Positions 1-7,729 of a DNA stretch of 64,000 nucleotides are shown here, one piece after another. The stretch is from Scandinavium sp002470465 (GTDB taxonomy: Bacteria; Pseudomonadota; Gammaproteobacteria; Enterobacterales; Enterobacteriaceae). Where the stretch lies: assembly GCF_040750395.1 (NCBI RefSeq), contig NZ_JBFLVD010000008.1:62001-126000 (forward strand), read 5' to 3'. The position numbers and the translations under genes were made by a program. Within the stretch, counting starts at the first letter, position 1; each line of letters opens with the position of its first letter. The notes below the pieces were generated by a model, which made no database searches, had not been told where the DNA came from, and saw only the letters and a program-made list of their open reading frames with translations.

Positions 1-597
1 CGCGTCGTGGCTGACCAACAGGTAGGTCATACCATGCTCTGCCTTCAGCCGGTTCAACAGGTTGAGAATTTCCGCCTGCACCGACATATCCAGCGCGGAA
101 GTGGGCTCGTCCAGCAGCAGGATTTGCGGGCGCAGGAGCAGGGCCCGGGCAATCGCCACGCGCTGGCGCTGGCCGCCGGACAGCTGATGCGGATAACGCT
201 GTAGCGCATCGGCAGGCAGGCCAACCTGTTGCAGGGCGGTTTTCACCTTGTCGTCGATGTGGGCTTCTTTCAGGATTTGCAGCGGCTCGGCCAGCGTCCG
301 GTACAGAGTGTGATTCGGGTGCAGGGAGGCGTAAGGATCCTGAAAGACCATTTGCACGTTCCGGCGCAGCGCGCCCTGGAAACGCATGCCCGGCGTGAGC
401 GCGTTGTCGAACAGACGCACGGAGCCCTGCCAGTCGCGGTTCAGCCCGGCCAGCACGCGCAGGATTGTCGATTTACCACAGCCGGAAGCGCCAATCAGGC
501 TGAAGGTCTCCCCGGCGTTTACGGAAAAATCAGCACCCGAAACGGCCACTTTGCTGCCAAAGCGGACATGCAGCTGGCTAAGTTCAATCAGTGCCAT
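1..597 (-). CDS. Peptide/nickel-type ABC transporter ATP-binding protein, partial (C-terminus off the window)
   Basis: This is the second ATPase of a dipeptide/nickel-type (Dpp/Opp/Nik/Ddp) importer, and it powers uptake from the cytoplasmic face. The 199 visible codons start at ATG 597 and run off the left edge in frame. Visible motifs are Walker A GASGCGKST near residue 37, a Q-loop in MVFQDPYASLHP, the signature LSGGQRQRVAIARAL, Walker B ILLLDEPTSALD and the H-loop ending LVSHDA. The oligopeptide-binding C-terminal extension would lie beyond base 1. The start overlaps the end of the preceding ATPase gene by 14 bases, as expected for translationally coupled subunits. The family is clear. 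The substrate is not shown by the sequence. Confidence 0.93.
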   Translation of the reverse strand, partial: MALIELSQLHVRFGSKVAVSGADFSVNAGETFSLIGASGCGKSTILRVLAGLNRDWQGSVRLFDNALTPGMRFQGALRRNVQMVFQDPYASLHPNHTLYRTLAEPLQILKEAHIDDKVKTALQQVGLPADALQRYPHQLSGGQRQRVAIARALLLRPQILLLDEPTSALDMSVQAEILNLLNRLKAEHGMTYLLVSHDA

Positions 598-1420
598 GGT
601 TCACCTCCGTATAGCTGCGGCTGCGATCCAGCGTCGGCAGCATCTGCCCGAACGTGCTGGCGTCAGGGCGACAGGTCCACAGCGTACGGGTGTAAGGATG
701 AGTGGCTTCGGGCAGCCTGCCTGCGGGCATATCATCGACCTTTTCTCCCTGATACATCACCATTACCCGGTGGCAGTGTTGCGCGACCAGCGGCAGATCG
801 TGACTAATCAGCAGCATGGCCATCTGGCGCTGCTCGCACTGGCCGACCAGCAGATCCAGAATCTGATGACGCAGGCGCGCATCGAGGGCGGAAGTCGGTT
901 CATCGGCAATCAGCACCCGTGGATTGTTGATGAGCGCCATCGCGATCATCACCCTCTGGCCCATACCACCAGAAAGCTCTCCGGGATAGCGGCTTAGCAC
1001 CGTGCTCTCCAGGCCGACCGCATGAACGATTTCCTGCACGGCTTCTTTACGCTCTCGGCGGCTGAGCTGCTGATGCAGCGTCAGGGCTTCTTCGAGCTGG
1101 TTAAAGATGGATTTCACCGGGTTCAGGGCATAGCGCGGATCCTGAAGCACCATAGCGATACCGTTGCCGCGCAGCCGTTGCCAGTCCCGGGAGGAAAGGT
1201 TCAGCACGTCATGACCGAGTACGTTCAGGCGCCGTGCGCTGACGATGCCCGGTTTACGCACCAGGCCCATCAGCGCCCGGGCAGTCATGGATTTGCCCGA
1301 GCCGGACTCCCCCACGATAGCCAGCCGCTCGTTGCCAAGGCTGAAGCTCAGATTGTTGACCACGCGTGTGCCGGAGTAATCGACGCTCAGAGCGTCAATG
1401 GTGATTAAGGGATCAGTCAT
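584..1420 (-). CDS. Peptide/nickel-type ABC transporter ATP-binding protein (DppD-like)
   Basis: This is the first ATPase of the same importer, 278 aa from ATG 1420 (MTDPLIT...). It has Walker A GESGSGKSMTARAL, Q-loop MVLQDPRYALNP, signature LSGGMGQRVMIAMAL and Walker B VLIADEPTSALDARL. The C-terminal part contains the THPYTRTLW segment typical of the oligopeptide-transporter ATPase extension. The longer open frame upstream to 1471 is rejected because it would run deep into the permease gene, and ATG 1420 gives the usual 8-base overlap with the permease stop. It is the fourth gene of an operon running substrate-binding protein, permease, permease, ATPase, ATPase. Confidence 0.92.
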   Translation of the reverse strand: MTDPLITIDALSVDYSGTRVVNNLSFSLGNERLAIVGESGSGKSMTARALMGLVRKPGIVSARRLNVLGHDVLNLSSRDWQRLRGNGIAMVLQDPRYALNPVKSIFNQLEEALTLHQQLSRRERKEAVQEIVHAVGLESTVLSRYPGELSGGMGQRVMIAMALINNPRVLIADEPTSALDARLRHQILDLLVGQCEQRQMAMLLISHDLPLVAQHCHRVMVMYQGEKVDDMPAGRLPEATHPYTRTLWTCRPDASTFGQMLPTLDRSRSYTEVNHGTD

Positions 1421-2246
1421 GTTGTGGCTCCAGGACATCGCGCAGGCCATCGCCCAGCAGGTTGAAGGCAAGGCTCGCCAGCAGAATGGCGGTGCCGGGA
1501 ATGGCGGCTATCCACCACTGGTCAAAAATCACCTGCATGCCGTCGGCGATCATCGCCCCCCATTCCGCCATCGGCGGGCGGGCACCGAGACCGAGAAAGC
1601 CGAGCCCGGCGGCGGCAAGAATAATCCCCGCCAGATCCAATGCCAGGCGCACAATTGCCGACGGCAGGCACAACGGAAGAATATGTCCCACCAGCAAACG
1701 CCCGCCGCGAATACCCATCATCTCCGCCGCCGCGAGGTAATCGCTGTGGCGCAGGCGCTGAATTTCGCTACGTGCCTGGCGAGCGTAGGCAGGCCAGGTG
1801 GTCAGCGCCAGCGCCAGGGCGCCATTGACCAGACCGGGGCCGAGCATGGCCACAAAGGCGAAGGCCAGGATAAGCCTTGGCATCGACATCACGACGTCGG
1901 TAAAGCGCATCAGCACGCGCTCCATCCAGCCGCCGTAGTAACCGGAGAGGATCCCCACCAGCAGGCCGACCGGCAGGGTAATCAGGGTCACCAGTCCCAC
2001 CAGGCCCAGCGCCGGACGCGTGCCGTAAATCAGCCGCGAAAACAGGTCGCGCCCGTAGCTGTCGGTGCCGAACCAGTGCTGAGCGCCAGGTGCCTGTAAA
2101 CGGGCGGCGGCGTCCTGCCAGTTGGGATCGAGTGGGGAAAGCAGAGGCGCAAACAGCGCAATCAGCAGCAGCAGGGTGATAACCAGCAGGCCGAAGAAGG
2201 CCGCTGGGGAGCGGCGCAGGCGTCGAAGAAAAAGAGAGCCAGGCAT
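1413..2246 (-). CDS. ABC transporter permease (DppC-like)
   Basis: Inner-membrane permease of the peptide/nickel-type importer, 277 aa from ATG 2246 (MPGSLFLRRL...). It has an N-terminal membrane helix (FFGLLVITLLLLIALFAPLL), the periplasmic segment HWFGTDSYGRDLFSRLIYG typical of DppC/OppC, and several further helices. The EAA-type cytoplasmic loop (AAAEMMGIRGGRLLVGHILP) is the contact site for the ATPase. ATG 2246 overlaps the TGA of the upstream permease (ATGA). The open frame continues upstream inside that gene but has no family similarity there. It should pair with the 2246-3256 product as a heterodimeric channel. Confidence 0.93.
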   Translation of the reverse strand: MPGSLFLRRLRRSPAAFFGLLVITLLLLIALFAPLLSPLDPNWQDAAARLQAPGAQHWFGTDSYGRDLFSRLIYGTRPALGLVGLVTLITLPVGLLVGILSGYYGGWMERVLMRFTDVVMSMPRLILAFAFVAMLGPGLVNGALALALTTWPAYARQARSEIQRLRHSDYLAAAEMMGIRGGRLLVGHILPLCLPSAIVRLALDLAGIILAAAGLGFLGLGARPPMAEWGAMIADGMQVIFDQWWIAAIPGTAILLASLAFNLLGDGLRDVLEPQHD

Positions 2247-3256
2247 CAGCGTATCCTCGGATCGGTCAGGCGCACCAGCAAATCGGTGAGGTTGTTGATC
2301 AGCACAAAGCAGACGCCAATCAGCAGCGTGCCGCCCATAATCGCCGTGGTGTCTCCGGCGAACAGCGCGGTGGTCAGGTAGCGGCCTATTCCGGGCCATG
2401 AGAAGACCGTTTCGGTCAGCACCGCGCCCTCCAGCATGCTGGTCCAGGCCAGTGCAATCACCGTCAGCAGCGTGCCGCGAATATTCGGCAGCACGTGGCG
2501 AAGCAGAATGCACATCTCGCCTGCCCCTTTGGCCCGGGCCAACAGGATGTACTCTTTGTTCATCTCGCTCAGGCAGGCTGAGCGCGTCAGGCGAGTGATG
2601 CTTGCCAGCGCATAGTAGGACAGCAGCAGCACCGGAAGCACCAGGTGGGCGAAGGCGTTTTTGAAGGCGGCCATATCGCCGGACAGCCAGGTATCAATCA
2701 GCACAAACCCGGTTCTCGCGTCCACAGTGTACTGGTAGATATCATCCAGCCTGCCCGGCCCGGCGCTCCATTGCATCCTGGCGTAGAACAGCGCCAGCAT
2801 CAGCAGCCCGAGCCAGAAAATAGGCACAGAATTGCCCAAAAGCGTAAAGGTTCGCATGGCTAAATCCCACGGTGTGCCGACGAAACGGGCGCAGAGTACT
2901 CCTGCGGCAACGCCCAGCAGAGCGCCCAGTATCAGGGCAAGCGTGGCAAGCTCCAGCGTTGCGGGAAAGACCGACAGCAGGTCATGCAGCACGGGCTGCC
3001 CGGTACTGCTGGCAATACCTAAATCGCCGTGTGCGAGATTGGCCAGATAGTGCCAGAACTGCAGCGGCAGCGGCTGATCCAGCCCAAGCTGGTGGCGAAC
3101 CTGATCGTAGGTGGACTGGCTGGCGTGATCGCCAACGATCTGCAGTACCCTGTCGACCGGCGACAGCGCGGAGAGCGAAAAGGTGATCAGCAGCAGCCCG
3201 AAGAGCGTCAGCGCCAGGGTCAACAACGACTGGAGCGCGCGAGTGATGTGTGGCAT
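2246..3256 (-). CDS. ABC transporter permease (DppB-like)
   Basis: Inner-membrane permease, 336 aa, the partner of the DppC-like protein. The N-terminus carries the BPD_transp_1 amino-terminal region (LLTLALTLFGLLLITFSLS, then GLDQPLPLQFWHYLANLAHGDLG), which is characteristic of DppB/OppB/NikB. The EAA loop is seen in NKEYILLARAKGAGEMCILLRHVLPN. Length and domain order match the family. It is the second gene of the operon, 65 bases after the binding-protein gene. That spacer is too short for a separate promoter of obvious strength, so co-transcription is likely. Confidence 0.93.
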   Translation of the reverse strand: MPHITRALQSLLTLALTLFGLLLITFSLSALSPVDRVLQIVGDHASQSTYDQVRHQLGLDQPLPLQFWHYLANLAHGDLGIASSTGQPVLHDLLSVFPATLELATLALILGALLGVAAGVLCARFVGTPWDLAMRTFTLLGNSVPIFWLGLLMLALFYARMQWSAGPGRLDDIYQYTVDARTGFVLIDTWLSGDMAAFKNAFAHLVLPVLLLSYYALASITRLTRSACLSEMNKEYILLARAKGAGEMCILLRHVLPNIRGTLLTVIALAWTSMLEGAVLTETVFSWPGIGRYLTTALFAGDTTAIMGGTLLIGVCFVLINNLTDLLVRLTDPRIR

Positions 3257-3321
3257 GAAAGCTCGTTATCTCAGGATGTGCAAAAGCCCCTCTCCGCACC
3301 GAAGAGGGGGAAGGGCGGCGG

Positions 3322-4887
3322 CTATTTGGTTACGCGGTCATACCAGACCATATCGGCGTTCAGGCCCTGTTGATAGCCCTTGACGTTGTCGCGGATCACT
3401 ATCTGGGTTTTGCCCTGGTCAACAAAGACGTAAGGGGAGCTCTGCTGCAGTTCTTCCTGCATTTTTGTGTACAGCCCAAGCCGCTTGGCCGGGTCAGGCT
3501 CGGCAACGGCGGCCAGGGTTTGCTGATTGAGTTCAGGAATTTTCCAGCCGTTCAGCCCCGCGACGGTGCTGGACTTACCGTCGTTCCACGCGAAGGCGCT
3601 GGCGTTGGAGTGGGCATCGAAGTAGTCAGGGATCCACAGGCGAATAGCGGCCTGATGCTGTTTGGCACGCACGCGGGCGTAGACCTGACTGCCTGCGGCA
3701 GGAAGAAGATCGATTTTCACGCCGCCCTGCGCAAAGCTTGCCTGCATCGACTGGGCAAGGGTGATAAACGGCGGCTTGTTTTCCACATCCAGAGTAAAGT
3801 GCGCGTCTTTGATGCCCGCTTTCGCGAGGATGGCTTTGGCCTTCGCCGGATCGAATTTATACGGATTGTTCTCCAGCGCCCCCGGGAAGCCGATCGGCAG
3901 GAAGCTCTGATGCACGAAGTACTGGCCTTTCAGCAGATCTTTGGTGATCCCTTCATAGTCCACAAGCCAGCGCGCGGCTTCCCAAAGCGCCGGGTTATTC
4001 AGCAGCGGATTAGCGCTGTTGCCGGTGTTAAACGCCAGGTAATTTTGTTCCGCAGAGGGGATGCTCAGCACTTTTATCCCAGGCTTATCCTGCAGGGCGC
4101 TAATCTGATCAGCACCGAGGTCGCGAGCGACATCCGCGTCGCCCTGCTGGATCAACAGGCGGCGCGAGGCCGGATCGGGCACGTTCTTGATGATGATGTT
4201 TTTCAGCTTCGGCGCACCGGTTGGTGAGGTATCGTTGGCATCCAGCACGATTGCCTGATGTGGCTGATAGACGCGCATTTTCCACGCGCCGCTGCCTGCC
4301 GAGTGCATCTTCAGCCAGGCGTTGCCAAAGTCATCACCTTTGACGTTTGCCGCTACCAGCTTCTCGTCCACAATGGAGGCAATCGGCGTGGAGAGAATGT
4401 TCAGCGCCACGGCCGGGCTGACGTCCGCCGTCCAGTGCAGTTGCAAAGTATGGTCGTCAACTTTCTTTAACTGGCCATCGATATTGCCTGCGTCCCAGCC
4501 CAGTACGTTAAGGATAAAGGCGGGGGATTTGTTCAGCTTCACTGCGCGGGACCAGGAGAAGATCACGTCTTCCGGACGCAGCGGGTTCCCGGAGGCGAAT
4601 TTAGCATCCGGCTTCAGCTTGATCGTCAGGGTCTTTGCTGCCGCGTCGGCTTCCCAGCTGGCTGCCAGGATCGGCATGATTTTCGCCGGGTTATCGCGAT
4701 CGGGTTGGACCAGGCGCTGATACAGGCTCGGCACGGTCTGGATGCTGGAGAGTTCGTTAGCTTCCGCAGGATCGAGACTGACGATATCGTCCAGACCTTG
4801 AGCGACGATCAGCGTATTGGGCGGCGTGGCGGCATAAGACGCGGCTGACAGCATCGCCAGCAGCAAAGGCAGAATTTTTTTTGTCAT
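3322..4887 (-). CDS. Periplasmic substrate-binding protein, family 5 (SBP_bac_5)
   Basis: Periplasmic receptor of the importer, 521 aa. Residues 1-19 form a Sec signal peptide (MTKKILPLLLAMLSAASYA, probable cleavage after AYA/A). The mature protein begins with the family 5 pattern TLIVAQGLDDIVSLDPAEAN and YQRLVQPDRDNPAKIMPILAASWEAD, followed by the FASGNPLRPEDVIFSW region common to peptide, nickel and opine receptors. It is the first gene of the operon, with its own promoter region (4888-5031) containing a perfect palindrome. The substrate (peptide, opine, nickel chelate or other) cannot be told from sequence alone. No peptidase or catabolic gene in the window points to it. Confidence 0.92.
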   Translation of the reverse strand: MTKKILPLLLAMLSAASYAATPPNTLIVAQGLDDIVSLDPAEANELSSIQTVPSLYQRLVQPDRDNPAKIMPILAASWEADAAAKTLTIKLKPDAKFASGNPLRPEDVIFSWSRAVKLNKSPAFILNVLGWDAGNIDGQLKKVDDHTLQLHWTADVSPAVALNILSTPIASIVDEKLVAANVKGDDFGNAWLKMHSAGSGAWKMRVYQPHQAIVLDANDTSPTGAPKLKNIIIKNVPDPASRRLLIQQGDADVARDLGADQISALQDKPGIKVLSIPSAEQNYLAFNTGNSANPLLNNPALWEAARWLVDYEGITKDLLKGQYFVHQSFLPIGFPGALENNPYKFDPAKAKAILAKAGIKDAHFTLDVENKPPFITLAQSMQASFAQGGVKIDLLPAAGSQVYARVRAKQHQAAIRLWIPDYFDAHSNASAFAWNDGKSSTVAGLNGWKIPELNQQTLAAVAEPDPAKRLGLYTKMQEELQQSSPYVFVDQGKTQIVIRDNVKGYQQGLNADMVWYDRVTK

Positions 4888-4981
4888 GACGATCCCTGAA
4901 AAAGTGAGGTTTTGTGTTTTTTATAAGCCCCGCTACGTTAGCGCCGCGGGCGAATTCAGGTAAAGTCAAAATTCAGCTTAG

Positions 4982-5002
4982 CTTATGCATAAAATGCATA
5001 AG
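4982..5002. promoter_or_regulatory. Perfect palindrome upstream of the ABC operon, candidate operator
   Basis: CTTATGCAT is followed by AAA and then the exact reverse complement ATGCATAAG, a 9-base-pair dyad with a 3-base spacer. It lies about 95 bases upstream of the substrate-binding protein start, in the only non-coding gap before this operon. The size and spacing suit a dimeric helix-turn-helix regulator. No regulator gene is adjacent in the window, so the binding protein is unknown. Confidence 0.45.
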
Positions 5003-5031
5003 TGTGAATGAGATAGTATAAGGCGCGCAGG

Positions 5032-6147
5032 TTAAGCCGCCCAAATCTCACAATGCTTTTCCACAAGGGCAATCAGCGAGCCGCCGGATGAGATAAATTC
5101 GCGCATTCGATAGGCTTCGCTGTAGCCCTGCTTCACCTGCCGCTCCAGCGCCTCTATGGCGCTACCCGCTCCGGCCTTGTCGGCCCAGGGCTCTACCTTT
5201 TCCAGCAGGCGCTGAATATCTTCGGCAATCGGACGCTGCTCCCCGCTATGAACGTCCGTCAGCACGCCTGAAAGCCCATAGCGGCAGGCCTGGAAGCGGT
5301 TAAATTTGTACAGCAGGTAGTCCTGCTCCTGATGCTTAAACGGACGTGTTTCCAGCAGCCAGCGGGCGGTAGCCTGAATCAGCCCGGCAATATTCACCGC
5401 GTGCGCGAGGGTCAGCGGCGTGTCCATCACCCTGACCTCCACCGTGCCAAAGTGAGGGCTCGGGCGAATATCCCAGTGCAGATCCTTAATGCTGTCGATC
5501 ATGCTGGTATAGCTGAGTCGACGAAACAATCCTTCGAAACCCTGCCAGTTTGCCACCCACGGCATCGGGCCCATATCGGGGAAAGCGGAAAAGACGTTCA
5601 GACGTGAAGTGGCAAATTTACTGTCTGCGCCCTGCAAATATGGGGACGCGGCGCTGAGCGCAATCAGGTGCGGAACGTAGCGCGAGAGCCCGTGTAGCAG
5701 GTAAATCGCGTCATCTCCGCTGGCGCAGCCAACGTGCACGTGCTGCCCGAACACCGTTGCCTGCTTGATGAGGTAGCCGAACTGTTCCAGCGTGAGCAGG
5801 TAGCGTTCGTTATCGCACACTTCCTGACGCTGCCACTTCTGAAAAGGATGCGTCCCGCCGCCGCAAATCTGCACGTGCTGGCGCGAGGCGGCCTCGAGCA
5901 CCGTCTGGCGAATCGCCGAAAGCTGGCTGCTGGCCTGATGGATGTCGTGGCACACCCCGGTGGCGATTTCCAGCATGCTTTCGGTGATGTCGTGCTTAAT
6001 CTCCCCGGCGGCGAGCGCGCCCTGCGTCTGCGCAATCAGCGCAGAGGAATCCTGGCTGAGATCGTAACCCGGCGGGTTAACCACCTGCAGTTCCAGCTCA
6101 ATGCCAAGGGTAAACGGTTCGGAGACGTGAAAGTCGGGAAGTGACAT
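5032..6147 (-). CDS. ybdK: Putative carboxylate-amine ligase YbdK (glutamate-cysteine ligase family 2)
   Basis: ATP-dependent carboxylate-amine ligase of the YbdK family, which resembles gamma-glutamylcysteine synthetase and has weak activity of that kind in E. coli. It has 371 aa from ATG 6147 (MSLPDFHVSEPFTLGIELEL), matching the E. coli start. Family blocks include the glutamate/metal-binding GIELELQV, CGGGTHPFQKWQRQEVCDNERY, FGQHVHVGCASGDDA and DIRPSPHFGTVEVRVMD. The open frame reaches 6243, but those extra residues are not part of the family. It is divergent from the acetyltransferase gene. The physiological substrate is unknown. Confidence 0.93.
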   Translation of the reverse strand: MSLPDFHVSEPFTLGIELELQVVNPPGYDLSQDSSALIAQTQGALAAGEIKHDITESMLEIATGVCHDIHQASSQLSAIRQTVLEAASRQHVQICGGGTHPFQKWQRQEVCDNERYLLTLEQFGYLIKQATVFGQHVHVGCASGDDAIYLLHGLSRYVPHLIALSAASPYLQGADSKFATSRLNVFSAFPDMGPMPWVANWQGFEGLFRRLSYTSMIDSIKDLHWDIRPSPHFGTVEVRVMDTPLTLAHAVNIAGLIQATARWLLETRPFKHQEQDYLLYKFNRFQACRYGLSGVLTDVHSGEQRPIAEDIQRLLEKVEPWADKAGAGSAIEALERQVKQGYSEAYRMREFISSGGSLIALVEKHCEIWAA

Positions 6148-6281
6148 AGCGAGATCCGGTAGCGGCTTTTTGTCAGTATAGGAGACAAAATGCCCCTGGC
6201 CGCCAGATTGCCGGCTGGATTTGGCCGAAGCGGTGGCACGCATGCTATAACCATCCTCAACAATATCAGCGGGAGCACATC

Positions 6282-6983
6282 GTGGCGGAGTTAAACGAGT
6301 ACGGACAATGGGTGGGCGATATCGTGCCAGACTGGCACGGTGCCAGGGAGCTTGAGCGGAAAATGCTGGCAGGCCGAAGCTGTCGGCTGGAGCCCATCAT
6401 CGTGGCCCGGCACGCCGCAGATTTATACGAGGCATTTGCGCTGGCTGAAGATGAACGAGACTGGACCTGGCTTGGCAGCGTGCGTCCAGTCTCCATTGCA
6501 GCAACCGAAAGCTGGCTCCAGGCCAAAGTGGATGACAGCGGGCTGGTGCCGTATGCGGTGATTGATGCACGCAGCGAACGCGCGGTGGGCGTGGTGTGCC
6601 TGATGGCGATCGATCGCGCCAACGGTACGGTAGAAATCGGCCACGTCAGCTGGTCGCAAAGAATGAAGCGCAGCGTGATAAGCACCGAAGTGGTCTGGTT
6701 ACTGTTGCAGGAGGCATTTGCCTGCGGCTACCGTCGCGTGGAGTGGAAATGCGATGCGCTGAACGTGGCCTCGCGTCGGGCCGCCGAGCGTATCGGTTTT
6801 ACCTTTGAAGGACGCTTCCGCCAGCGGATGGTGCGCAAAGGCCGCAACCGGGACAGCGACTGGCTGTCAATCATCGACGGTGAATGGCCCGCGGTGGATG
6901 CCGCGCTGCGAAGCTGGCTTGCGCCGGAGAATTTTGATGCGGCAGGCCAGCAGCTACACAGGCTGGAGAGCTTTCGCCAGTAG
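6282..6983 (+). CDS. GNAT family N-acetyltransferase (RimJ/RimL-like)
   Basis: Cytoplasmic acetyltransferase, 233 aa, with a GTG start at 6282 preceded by a GGGAG ribosome-binding site about 6 bases upstream. It matches the RimJ/RimL-like (Acetyltransf_3) pattern: substrate strands in the first half (YAVIDARSERAVGVVCLMAIDRANGTVEIGHVSW), the acetyl-CoA helix region STEVVWLLLQEAFACGYRRVEW and the typical CDALNVASRRAAERIGFTFEG block. Its 3' end overlaps the convergent entD 3' end by 30 bases. The target (protein N-terminus, amino acid or small molecule) is not shown by sequence. Confidence 0.88.
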   Translation: MAELNEYGQWVGDIVPDWHGARELERKMLAGRSCRLEPIIVARHAADLYEAFALAEDERDWTWLGSVRPVSIAATESWLQAKVDDSGLVPYAVIDARSERAVGVVCLMAIDRANGTVEIGHVSWSQRMKRSVISTEVVWLLLQEAFACGYRRVEWKCDALNVASRRAAERIGFTFEGRFRQRMVRKGRNRDSDWLSIIDGEWPAVDAALRSWLAPENFDAAGQQLHRLESFRQ

Positions 6984-7616
6984 CGTGACGATCTCCTGCC
7001 CGCGCTGAAGCCAGCGGACATCGCAGCGCTGCCCGGCAAGGGTGGGCGAAAAGGTGGAAGAGAATTGCAGCGTCACATGTTGTGCATCAAGCGCAACCAC
7101 CTGAGCTGAGGCAAATCCGGGCAGGTCGGTTGTCATAAAAGAGAAGGCTTTGAAGGCGCTTTCCTTCGCGCTGAAGGCCAGCGTTAGCGCCAGCGAATAC
7201 GGCAAGCCGCTGGCATGCAGCACCCTTTGTTCTTCCGGCGTGATAATGCCGCTGGTCAGTTCCTCACACATCGCCTCGCTAAAACAGGTTTCAAGATCGA
7301 CCCCGACAGGCTCCCGCGATACCACCGCCAGCGCGGTCGTTCCGCAGTGACTGATGCTGCCGTAAAAGCCATCCGGCCACATGGGCTGGCGATGAGGGCC
7401 GATATCCGGAATCTGCCGACTACCGTGCTCCTGCAACGCATGAAGCGCCGCCAGCCGTCCGGCGAGATGTTCGGCTTTGCGTTTGCGTCCGGCAGCCTGA
7501 AGTTTAGCGTGATGGGGAAGCCAGAGCAGATCGGCGTCGGTAAAGGTCTGCGAATCGAAATCGATTCGGTGAAGGAGGTGAGCGGCAAGCGGGAAGGTGC
7601 TGTGGTGGGTTTTCAT
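6954..7616 (-). CDS. entD: Enterobactin synthase component D, phosphopantetheinyl transferase
   Basis: Transfers 4'-phosphopantetheine from coenzyme A to the carrier-domain serines of EntB and EntF, switching on enterobactin synthesis. It has 220 aa. It shows the EntD/Sfp motifs: SISHCGTTALAVVS in the N-terminal half, the metal-binding GVDLETCF and the catalytic FSAKESAFKAF. It sits beside fepA, as in E. coli, and is probably read from the fepA promoter region or a weak promoter of its own. The gap to fepA (7617-7729) is filled by a GC-rich palindromic repeat. Confidence 0.96.
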   Translation of the reverse strand: MKTHHSTFPLAAHLLHRIDFDSQTFTDADLLWLPHHAKLQAAGRKRKAEHLAGRLAALHALQEHGSRQIPDIGPHRQPMWPDGFYGSISHCGTTALAVVSREPVGVDLETCFSEAMCEELTSGIITPEEQRVLHASGLPYSLALTLAFSAKESAFKAFSFMTTDLPGFASAQVVALDAQHVTLQFSSTFSPTLAGQRCDVRWLQRGQEIVTLLAKALQPV

Positions 7617-7624
7617 TTTGTGGA

Positions 7625-7720
7625 ACTCCCTCTCCCTGACCCTCTCCCAAAGGGAGAGGGAAATTTTCGGTGCTGACGGGTTTCTCCCTCTCCCTTCGTG
7701 AGAGGGCTGGGGAGAGGGGA
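7625..7720. repeat. Intergenic GC-rich palindromic repeat (CCCTCTCCC/GGGAGAGGG type), copy A
   Basis: Two inverted repeats built from CCCTCTCCC and GGGAGAGGG lie between entD and fepA. The same type recurs at 31108-31190 and 37755-37890. The pattern resembles the dispersed box C-type intergenic palindromes of enterobacteria. The class name is inferred from the pattern. In RNA it would form strong stem-loops that could separate the entD and fepA transcripts. Confidence 0.7.
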
Positions 7721-7729
7721 AACTCAGGA

